Assembly (NCBI GenBank): GCA_963575745.1
Contig: CAUYUJ010014276.1
Span: 99,501 to 163,500 of the forward strand
Source: Prorocentrum cordatum
Taxonomy: Eukaryota; Sar; Dinophyceae; Prorocentrales; Prorocentraceae
Direction: 5' to 3'
DNA: 64,000 nt
The translations under genes and the position numbers were made by a program. Below, in pieces: positions 31,760 to 40,456 of this stretch. Under the pieces are notes generated by a model. That model was not told the DNA's origin, made no database searches, and worked only from the letters and a program-made list of their open reading frames with translations. Each line of letters starts with the position of its first letter. The stretch's first letter is position 1.

Positions 31760-32590
31760 CGTTATCGCCAGGCAGGACTGAATGTGAACCACCACCACCC
31801 CGGTCCCTTTCTCCTCATGCCTCTCTGGAGCCCCCGACCCCTAACGCTCGCGAAAATGCCGCCACCCCTGAGCCTGACCTTACCCCTCCGCCTGGACTTG
31901 ACGGCCCCCTTCCGCCGACCTCTGCGACGCCACCCTGGGACGACATGCCGACTCCAGCTGCAGGTGTTGTTTGTTGGGGGCGGTGTGTGGGAATGGGTGA
32001 AGCGGTTTGCGGTCCCAGAGGGGCTTAAAAAGGAAACCTGGAATATCGAAACATCCAGAAAAAGGCAACACATTGGCCCTATTTTGGCCTCCCGGGAAGA
32101 GGCTCCCAGGATAACTCAGGACGCTCTAAGACGTACGAAACCCCCAAGATGTCACGACAAGATTCACCCACAACTTCAAAGACGCCCCTCAAATGAGCCA
32201 AGACGAACAAGCCTCGGCGAAAAAGCCAACATCATTGCTTTTACACAAAAAACTTATGACGACAACTTGGCCTTTTGGGAAGGATCCTCAGGAGCGGACC
32301 TCCCCCCTCATTTGATCGATCTTTTCGAAGATGGCCCCAAGAATGCCTCACAGCAGTCCCACTTGAGAGGTGCTCAAGAGACCACAAGAGGCACGCACGA
32401 TGCTACCAAAAGGCTCCCAAAATATCACAACATCGCCGCAAGAAGCTCCAAAGAGTTCCAACAATCTTGAATTGATCATCTCGTTGTTGCGGGCACTCTT
32501 GCACTGCCGTCCTCACGGAAATGAAGCAAACAAACGAACAAAAACAAAAACGCATTGGGATCAACTCTTGAATATTCCAAGACGATGATT
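31760..32590. other. No intact gene; decayed sequence
   Basis: Region between the GEASxPGP remnant and the RT relic. It includes weak minisatellite-like words (AAGACGCCCC, CAAGACGAAC, CAAGAGACC) and a 228-codon plus frame (31784-32470) with no domain. Confidence 0.3.
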
Positions 32591-32597
32591 CATCTGA

Positions 32598-33870
32598 AAT
32601 GATAGACGATCTTGCTGAACGGGTCGCCCGTGCACGATTACCAGAAGAAATTCGGAAAACTATGCACGTCGTTGCCATCACCCTTGCCAAGAAACGTAAC
32701 ACACTCCCGAAGAAACGACACAACACATTCTGCATCAATCTTCAAAATATTAGTTTCGGCGGCCAATAATACGCTCCGCAACACCGTTTCACTTTGAGTT
32801 TTTTGAGCTTCGCAGCCAAAGCGGTACGGATACAGCGGGAAAACTTCTCTTGATAATCGACGAGATGGGGGGGCCTTCGAACACGTCAGCAGATTAGCTA
32901 TTTCAAGCATGTCTTTGACACTCCAGAACTCCATCCAATCTATCTACCCGTTATCCGTCAATGGTACAGTGAATTCTTTGAATTTGGTGGGACGGCAACG
33001 AGACGCACTTATGCCTGCCCTGTTCTGCCCTGCTCCCGCCCAACACTGAACCAAAAATCAAAACCCAACTTCATCGTAATACTGACATGGTAACATACCT
33101 CGACGATGTTTACACTGTGTACAAACCGGGGCCATGTGCAAACTGATTAGGTAACATTACGCAAGATCGTGGGAGTTATGCCCGGTCGAGGCGATTTGGG
33201 TGAACGCCGTGGTGTGGGGTGCAAAACCGACGGCATGCCCATACGACCTTCTTGCCAAGGCGCTTGACGCATGGCCTTCAGACGAATCTTCTGGAACATG
33301 AGATGATCTCGGGCTCACCATTTGGAGGCACGGCGTACAGTACTATTTTCGAGGCCACGTTGACTGAGACGAAGATGCAGCTGCTTCACTGCTTGCCGAA
33401 GCTCTCTTCGTTAAAATGGTTCTTGCTGTATCTTTATGCAGTGCCCCAAATGATAGCAAACAACTCCACACCACTCCCCTGGCGCTCACCCTCATTTTGA
33501 CCGAGACACACGACGCAACAATCCTCTTTTTTTACTCAAAGCCTTTGCACGGAACGAGACCGAATGGAATTGTGTATCACCAGCCAAGCTGTCCGTACGG
33601 CTAACGGGAGCAGGTTTGCGTTGCGAGACGCGTGTCGGACAAGTCCAGGAGCAGATGCATTACTGGAGCTCCTACGCAAATGTCTGACTATTGGGAACCA
33701 CGTCCTATTCCGCCTTACCACACTTCACACACTTTCCATGAGCGCCTGCCACGCGCAACCGAGCACTCCTATGTAGCTGGCAGTGAGGCGAGAGTCCGAC
33801 TCCTCAAAAACTTGCGGGAAGTCTCGGGCGAAACGGTTATCGGACTGGGCGATCTAAGGCTTCCCGTCCC
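32598..33870 (+). pseudogene. Decayed LINE reverse transcriptase (LINE-3)
   Basis: RT motifs can be read in shifting plus-strand frames. IDDLAERVARARLPEEIRKT lies near 32605, LPVIRQWYSEFFEFGG near 32948, RDALMPALFCPA near 33003 (compare the QGDPLMPALxA motif of this RT type), and VTYLDDVYTVYKPG near 33090, which keeps the YLDD catalytic core. Stops and frameshifts lie between all of them. Downstream to about 33870 only faint similarity remains. No ends or target duplication were found. Confidence 0.6.
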
Positions 33871-34190
33871 CCCTGTGGGACTCTTCTGTGGTCATCTTTC
33901 GCCACTGCTAGAGTCCTCTGGCGAGGCGGTAGGAAGGAGAAGCGTCCAAAAACCGCCGCCTTGATCTTCTCAGTGCGTCGGACGGAAGTCTGGGCTCCAT
34001 TCGCCCTGGGCACCAAGTCCCAAGGCTCTCGACCCCTTCCCTGGGGATAGTTTTTTTTTTTGGGGGGGGGGGGGGCGGATACATGTTTCCCAGCCCTCCT
34101 GTGTTGGTTCTCTCGTTTTGAGTTGAGCGCTGTGGTATCCACTCCCCTCCTCCTGCATCCTGCCTCCTCCTCCTTCTGCGCTGCTCCCTG
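33871..34190. other. No recognised gene
   Basis: Short spacer with a T10-G12 homopolymer junction near 34052-34074, between the LINE-3 relic and the 102-bp array. No coding domain is seen. Confidence 0.4.
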
Positions 34191-34194
34191 GGAG

Positions 34195-34670
34195 GCTGCG
34201 AGCTGCGCAACTGTCACCACTTTCGTGGGCTCCTGGGAGGTCCAGCGGAGGTTGGCGCCAAACGGATCATTTGGGCACCTCACGGCTCCCTCGGGTGCTG
34301 CGAACTGCGCAACTGTTGCCACTTTCGTGAGCTCCTGGGAGGTCCAGCGGAGTCGTGGGCCACGCTGATCCATTTGGGACCTCGCTACTCCCAGGGTGGC
34401 TGCAAACTGCGCAACTGTTACCACTTTCGTGGGCTCGTGGGAGGTTCGGCGGAATCGCGTGCCACGCGGATCCAGTTGGGACTCGCTGCTCCATTGGTGG
34501 CTGCAAACTGCGCAACTGTTAAGACTTTCGTGGGCTCCTGGGAGGTTCAGCGGAATCGCGGGCCACGCGGATCCAATCGGGGCCTCGCTACTCCCTGGGT
34601 AGCTGCAAACTGCGCAACCGTCGCCACTTCCGTGGGCCCCTGGGTGGCACGGTGGAGGTGAGTGCAGTAC
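34195..34670. repeat. 102-bp repeat family, locus 3
   Basis: Five clear tandem units, anchors (TGCGCAACTG) at 34204, 34305, 34408, 34509 and 34611, spacing 101-103 bp. Each unit contains CCACTTTCGTGGGCTCCTGG, GAGGTCCAGCGGA and ACGCGGATCC. Because 102 is divisible by three, frames stay open on both strands without indicating a gene. Confidence 0.88.
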
Positions 34671-35469
34671 AGATTGTACATATCTGGCGGTATGTTCTTT
34701 TGCATGGAACGTTCGTGCACATAGTCGCCCTGCGTGGAGAAGGGGTTGGGCACTCGGGCAGCTGATTCTGCTGCTGGTGCCGGGGCCCGCGGACGGGCCC
34801 CCGAGGCCGGACGCGAGCAAACACCGCCTGGCTTGAGCCCACCGCATCCTCGGAGATCTGGGCCGGGGGAGGCCCCCGGAGGCCCAGATCTCCGACCCCG
34901 GCCGGGGCCCGGGGGAGGGCTCCCCAAAAATGCCGAAGACGTGTGACAACCGGCGTCTGCCTGGGATCCCGAGTCCTCGCTCTCGTGTCCGAGCCGCCGC
35001 GCTCTCGCTCGGCGCAGGTCACAGTGCGGTCTCTCGTGCGCACGAGGTCCGCGGCAGCGCGCCGCCGAAGGTGCCCAGGAGGGCTGGCCGGCGGGGTACA
35101 GCCCGGCAGTTATTCGCCGACCCCTTGGGGCCATCGTCGTGAGATCGGGTCCGCCGAAGAGGCTAAGACATGCCGGCGTCGCTAAAAAATGCGACGGAAT
35201 TCGTTTTTGGCATCTGGGGGCCCTCGCCGGGCCCCGGGACTAACAAAAAACGACCCAGGATGAAACACCGCCCCTGGGGAAGGGGTCCAGGCCTCTGGGG
35301 ATCGACGATTTCGCATCATGGCCCGAGTCATGTGCACGGGCGATGGAGGGGGCAAGGGACGTATTGAAATAATGAAGAGAGGGCCATGAAGTCTAGGACA
35401 TCTCATTGCCCTCGCTATGATATCCACACACACGCCCCTGGGTCTTACCCCCCCTCTCCGGCGCAGAGA
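34671..35469. other. No recognised gene
   Basis: GC-rich unique DNA. The frames here have no identifiable domain. A palindromic stretch GGGCCGGGGGAGGCCCCCGG lies near 34860. Confidence 0.3.
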
Positions 35470-36125
35470 CGTTTGCGGTCTACTGGGGCCTCTTGGGAGG
35501 CCTCTCGGAGGTGTTTGCGGGACCTCGTGGGGCGTATTGGTGCCTCTTGGGGGCCTCTCAGGGCCTCTTGGAGGCCTGCTGGCGGGCTTGGAGGTGATGT
35601 TGGGGCGTAGGGCTCGACATGTAGTTCCCCGTCTTGAGCCCCTCTCTGGGGGCCGTCTTGGCGGCCTCTTAGGCCGTCTTGGCGCCCACTTCGGCCGCCT
35701 TGGGGCGCTCTCGGGGGGCCTCTTGGGCCGTCTCGAAGCTTTGGAGGCCCGAGGCGGGAGCGCCAAACTTATCTCAAATCTAAGGGCAGTAAACTATTTT
35801 TTGCCTCTTTGGGGTCTCTTGGGGGTCCTCTTTCGGCCCTCTTGGGGCGTCCTGAGTCTTGACTGTGTATTGAGACCCTCTTGCAAACGGCCCCTATCCT
35901 CCCAGCATGCCACGCACCATCTGCCGACCGCCCGCGCGACGTTCGCGCCAACCTCCTGTTTGACCACAAGGCGGCCCAAGACCGCCACAAAACGGCCAAG
36001 ATGGCCCCACGACGAGCCCAGGATGGCACACAGCAGTGCCTCAAGGAAATCCAAGAGGGCTCGAAGATGGCCCAACGAGAGCCCAAGAGGACCTCGAGAG
36101 GCCTCCGAGACGGCCGCAGACGTCA
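35470..36125. repeat. TTGGG-type minisatellite, locus 4, with orientation switch
   Basis: Forward GGGGCCTCTTGG-like units fill about 35480-35860. After an interval of non-repeated DNA, reverse-complement units (AAGACCGCC, AAGATGGCCC, CAAGAGGGCTC) fill 35965-36120. The two halves face each other, so the locus could fold back. From 36126 to 36546 no gene is recognised. Confidence 0.65.
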
Positions 36126-36546
36126 ATAGAGGACGGCAGGGGGGCCCGGCTGACAGTTCAAGGCGATGAAGAGCATGCTGTTTCCAGGTGCGTTAGAGTG
36201 GACGGGATGGAAGATTCTTCTGGCCGTGCCCCACGCGAAGCGGTGTGTGCCAGTGAGCAGCCCGGGGTCAGGGGCGCATGTGGCCTCCCAGCTTAACACC
36301 CCGGCGGGCACAAGGGAGAAAAAAAACGAGGTATGGACGGCGCAGCTCGCTGCTGCAAGGCTTCCTCGTCATATGATCCATTCGAGTCACGGGTCGGGCG
36401 CGTCAAGGGAAGGCGGCCTCCGTGGAGGGTTCAACATCTCGGGCGCCCCGGGGGCTCTCTAGAGGAGCTGCCGGAACGGATAATGCTGTCGATCGTGACT
36501 GGCAGAAGGTAGCTCCTCAGGCGGCGTCCGGAGGGTCAAAGTCCGG

Positions 36547-38016
36547 CTACACGGGGGGCGGGACTTCTCCGCCAGACTTCACTGCCTGGCGGCAGAATAT
36601 CCTTTTGATGAAGATGAGGTCTATCAATATTCCCAGCGAGTTCTTTACGGCCATCACCGACACTGGCACGCCGTAGTTCCACGAGGCCACAAAGCGCAAG
36701 ACCAGGAAGGGCATCTCTATGAACACGAGCGAGAACGCCGCGTCGATGGGCTTCCTCAGGTCTTCTTCGGGTGCGTCGCAGCCCGCTCGCCTCAGGAGCT
36801 GGACGACGGGCTGCTTGCCAGTGATGGCGGCGGCCCGAAGAAGAACCACAGCAATGCCGAGCCATATGCAGATTGCCACTTGCCTGTGGAAAGACTGGCT
36901 GTAAGAGATGATGCTGACATCCGCACCACTCAGCAACGGTCGCCCCTCGTGCATCTGAACCACGTCCGCGAAGGACAGAATGTACATGTCATACACGTCC
37001 GTCATGTCCCTGAGGAACCAGAAACTGCTTTCAGCGCCCGGGATTGTGGAGGCCATGTGGTCTGCAACTAGCCCAGCAAGGGAGCTGAACAAGCGCACAG
37101 AGTAGTCAAACGCCTCATCCCACCGGTCTTCACTGGACATCCACGGCCTGCTGAAAGCTGAGCTGACATGCCCATCGACCATCAACGTTCCAATGAGCGT
37201 CTCGCAAAACGCCTGCTTTGGAAATGGCTCCTCCTGCAAACGCCCCAGGATGGCGAACTCCCCAGAGTCAGTCGCATAGCAATTTCTGCTAGTGACCAGC
37301 AAAGGTGGATCAAACGGATCACCATTCGAATGAGTTACCGTCCCAGTAGCCTCATGTACCTCCAATCCACCACCTGACGGCCAACTGTTTATTAAGGCAT
37401 CGACATCGTAATTTGAAAGACGGGATTCCATGTGATCAGCCCATGGCCGACCGTAGTGAAACACTGGCTGTGCGATCTCACCATGGAAAAACAAAGCGTT
37501 CATGGGCAGCAGAAGTGCAAGCCATAACAAGTATGTTCGCGTAGTCAAGTCCATGCCCAGAAGATTGAAGGTGTACGTCCAACATCTAGGCTGAGGGAAA
37601 CTGGAGCCACGGATTGCAGGCCTGTTTATGCTTTCACGATTTCGGTAGTAATACCAGAAACTGCGCCCGAGGTCCACAAACAGAAGGAACTGCAGTAGCA
37701 TCCAGAAATAGTTACAGATCGCTACCGACACTGGCAAGGGCATGCCTCTCAGGCTGGCGCGGATCAGGACGGAGACCAAAACGACATCCATGAAGCAAGT
37801 GAACCCAAGGAGAACAAGCACGAAACAAGTGAAGGGCAGGAAAGGGACCTCGCCCACGGCTGGCATCGCATTGTGAAACGACACGCTGAGTTTCGTAGCG
37901 CTCCACTTCGGAGGAGGAATTCCCTCAGCAGAGCCATCCGCCACAGCAACTGGGTGATCAGAAGGCTCGGGCGCGCCCGAATCGTCTGCTCTGGCGGTCG
38001 CCGCGGGAGCGGACAT
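36547..38016 (-). CDS. Multipass membrane protein, unknown function (intronless, 489 aa)
   Basis: A complete uninterrupted frame from ATG (38016) to stop (36547). The sequence is clearly protein-like and not repetitive. Likely membrane spans are at residues about 57-85, 94-118, 160-177, 379-397, 424-445 and 450-471. A roughly 200-residue hydrophilic region between spans 3 and 4 has several Cys and Trp residues, for example RNCYATDSGEFAILGR and SSAFSRPWMSSEDRWDEAF, and may face the lumen or exterior. The first 45 residues are Ala/Pro-rich and polar. I recognise no family; a transporter, channel or receptor is possible but unsupported. The Met is favoured because CCGCAG, an acceptor-like sequence, directly precedes it and a spliced-leader-like word lies 48 bases upstream. 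Lack of introns plus that word suggest a retroposed gene copy. Confidence 0.78.
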   Translation of the reverse strand: MSAPAATARADDSGAPEPSDHPVAVADGSAEGIPPPKWSATKLSVSFHNAMPAVGEVPFLPFTCFVLVLLGFTCFMDVVLVSVLIRASLRGMPLPVSVAICNYFWMLLQFLLFVDLGRSFWYYYRNRESINRPAIRGSSFPQPRCWTYTFNLLGMDLTTRTYLLWLALLLPMNALFFHGEIAQPVFHYGRPWADHMESRLSNYDVDALINSWPSGGGLEVHEATGTVTHSNGDPFDPPLLVTSRNCYATDSGEFAILGRLQEEPFPKQAFCETLIGTLMVDGHVSSAFSRPWMSSEDRWDEAFDYSVRLFSSLAGLVADHMASTIPGAESSFWFLRDMTDVYDMYILSFADVVQMHEGRPLLSGADVSIISYSQSFHRQVAICIWLGIAVVLLRAAAITGKQPVVQLLRRAGCDAPEEDLRKPIDAAFSLVFIEMPFLVLRFVASWNYGVPVSVMAVKNSLGILIDLIFIKRIFCRQAVKSGGEVPPPV

Positions 38017-38064
38017 CTGCGGTACGCACCAATCCTCCAGCAGAGCGCGCCTTGGCGAAAAACG

Positions 38065-38083
38065 CCTGTGCCCATATGGCTAC
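38065..38083 (-). promoter_or_regulatory. Candidate relict spliced leader upstream of the membrane protein gene
   Basis: On the minus strand this reads GTAGCCATATGGGCACAGG, matching the dinoflagellate spliced-leader core GTAGCCATTTTGGCTCAAG at 15 of 19 positions. It is on the coding strand, 48 bases before the ATG. Its position and strand suit an old leader left in the 5' untranslated region after mRNA retroposition. Confidence 0.5.
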
Positions 38084-38289
38084 ACGCCCCGCCCCTAAGC
38101 TGGCAAATCCATAACCTAACCTGACCCAGCCCCTGTCGACACTCCGCCACAACTAACCTGACCCATTTAAGCTAACGTGACCAACGGCTCGGCGACACCA
38201 GTGCGTCACGCGCGCGCGCTGTAGCAAATAATGCACAGGAGGGAAAGAACACAGCAACATACAATGCAAAAGTGCCAAATCGATCATTA

Positions 38290-39596
38290 ATCTTTCTTCG
38301 GCTCCAATGAAGAATCTGATCGGCGCTGAGCCGAGACCAACATTGCGCATTCGTGGATGTGGCTGCCGCTGAGGCGAGAACACCCGTCGCAATCATGGAT
38401 CTGACTGGCACTGAGGCGAGAGCACCCGTCGTAGTCGTGGATGTGGCTGGCGCTGTGACGAGAAAACATTCGCAATCATGTACGCGGCCAACGCTGAAGC
38501 GGGTAGGAATGGCATTTCCACTCAAGGGCGCGGCCGGCGCCGAAGCGGCAGAGGCAACGGCAGCATTCGCTATCATCTTTTAGACTGGCGCCATGCGAGA
38601 ACAGCAATCCGAATCGAGAGCGCGGCCCGCGCTGAGGCGAGAACAACAATCGCAATCATACGCGCGGCCAGCGACTAGGCGAAAGCGAAGTTTTCAATCA
38701 GATATGCGGCCAGCAGCACAGCGAGAACGGCATGCTCAATGAAGGATGTCGCCGGCGCCTAGACGACAGCATTGTTTATCATCAGAGATGTGGCCAGAGC
38801 CAAGGTGAGAGCAACATGCTCAAAGAAGGATGTCGTCTGCGCCTTGGCGACAGCAACATTTTCAATCAGACATGTGGCTGGCGCCATGGCGAGAACGACA
38901 TGCTCAATGAAGGATGTCGCTGGCGCCAAGGCGAGAAAGGCATGCTCAGTGAAGGATGTCGCGGGCGCCAAGGCCACAGCGACATTTTCAAGCAGACATG
39001 TGGCCCACGCACAAGCGAGAATGACATGCTCAATGAAGGATGTGACTGGCGCCTCGGCGACAACAACTTTTCAATCACACATGTGGCCCACGCACAGGCG
39101 AGAACGACACGCTCAATGAAGGATGTCGCCGGCGCCTAGGCGACAGCAACATTTTCAATCAGACATGGGGCTCACGCACAGGCGAGAACGACACGCTCAA
39201 TGAAGGATGTGGCTGGCACCAAGGCGAGAATGACATGCTCAATGAAGAATGTCGCGTGCGCCGAGGCCACAGCAACATTTTCAATCAGACACGTGACCTA
39301 CGCGCGGGCGAGAAAGACACGCTCAATGAATGATGCGGCTGGCGCCTAGGCGACAGCAACATTTTCTATCAGAAATGTGGCCCCACGCGCAGGCGAAAAC
39401 GACATTCTCAATGAAGGATGTCGCGGGCGCCTAGGCGACACCAACATTTTCGATCAGACGTGTGGCCCACGCACATGCGAGAACGACATGCTCAATGAAG
39501 GATGTGGCTGGCGCCTAAGCGACACCAACATTTTCAATCAGACATGTGGGCTCACGCCCAAGCGAAAACGACATTCTCAATGAAGGATGTCGCCGG
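38290..39596. repeat. 42-bp satellite arranged as 84-bp dimers
   Basis: Two 42-bp monomer types alternate. Type A carries ACATGCTCAATGAAGGATGT and then CGCCTAGGCGACAGCA. Type B carries ACATTTTCAATCAGACATGT and then CGCACAGGCGAGAACG. A-type anchors at 38731, 38814, 38899, 38941, 39024, 39108, 39193, 39235, 39319, 39404, 39488 and 39573 show 83-85-bp spacing with two 42-bp A-A steps. The first 400 bp is more degenerate. The array stops inside an A monomer at 39596 and resumes at 50482. Confidence 0.9.
39588..39596. repeat. 9-bp target-site duplication, left copy (Foldback-like element)
   Basis: TGTCGCCGG is the last satellite sequence before the inserted interval and is repeated at 50482-50490. 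Removing the interval and one copy rejoins a normal A monomer (GATGTCGCCGG, then TGCCTAGGCGACAGCA). Confidence 0.8.
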
Positions 39597-39619
39597 GGCA
39601 GTCGTTCGGGTTTGCGAAG

Positions 39620-40185
39620 CCCTGCGAATTATGGGAAACGCAATTTCCTTTTGAAAAACCGCACTCGACGGGCTGGAATTGCGTTTCCCATCGTAAACAC
39701 GCAGACCCGGACGACTGCCCCAAAGACACATTGCACGGGAAACGCGTTTTCTTCCCAGAATTCGAATTTCGAATTCTGGGAAACGCAATTTCCATTGAAA
39801 AACCGCACTCAATGGGCTGGCTGTGCGTTTCCCATGATTCGCATTCCGAATTTTGGGGAACGCGATTTCCCAGAATTCGAATTCCAAATTTACGGGAAAC
39901 GCGAATTCTTAGAACAAACCGAACTCAATGGGCTGGAATTGCTTTTCCCATAATTCCGAATTGTGGAAAACGCGTTTTCCTTTGAAAAGCCGCACTCGAT
40001 GAGAATTACGGACGTTGCGTTTCCCATAATTCGGAATTATGGGAAACGCAATTCCAGCCCATCGAATGCGGTTTTTCCAAAGAGATTGCGCTTCCCATAA
40101 ATTCAAATTTCGAAGTATGCGAGGCAGTTGTGTTTTGCACACTTCGGAATTATGGGAGACGCAATTCCAGCCCATGGCGTGCGGC
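39620..40185. repeat. Hairpin-unit array, left side with orientation reversal
   Basis: Units of the form GGGAAACGCAATT .. AATTGCGTTTCCC. Four units at about 39645-39990 carry the inner word CCGCACTC..GGGCTGG (reverse orientation). From about 40035 the inner word is CCAGCCCAT..GTGCGG (forward), and this continues beyond the copia insertion. The switch sits at a TTGCGTTTCCCATAATTCGG palindrome near 40020. Confidence 0.85.
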
Positions 40186-40190
40186 TTTTC
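40186..40190. repeat. 5-bp target-site duplication, copia left
   Basis: TTTTC at 40186-40190, repeated at 46731-46735. Together with the flanks it restores the usual hairpin loop (GCGGCTTTTC followed by AAAGGAAC). Confidence 0.8.
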
Positions 40191-40284
40191 TGATTTACGG
40201 TATGTCCGTTTCCCAGCTTGAGTATGACATGGCAGTGGTAAACAATAAACGTCACGGCATGCATATCCGAGAGCTACCCGATCA
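40191..40284 (-). repeat. Copia 3' LTR (94 bp)
   Basis: Begins TGATTTACGG and ends CCGATCA on the plus strand, giving the usual TG..CA ends within a short TGAT/ATCA inverted pair. It matches 46637-46730 at 85 of 94 positions. At 94 bp it is short for a copia LTR. Confidence 0.9.
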
Positions 40285-40456
40285 GCCCTCCTCGCCGCCG
40301 GGTCGAGCTCCCTCGAGTCTCGGCCTAGGCGGTCTCCGGGTTGCACCAGCGAGGCTGAAAAGGAAACGTCACTCGCCTCGCCACACGCCACCTCCATGAA
40401 AGCATGCCTGCGCCCATGAAATCAGTCGCCTTGACTTGGGCGATCTTCAACGAAAA

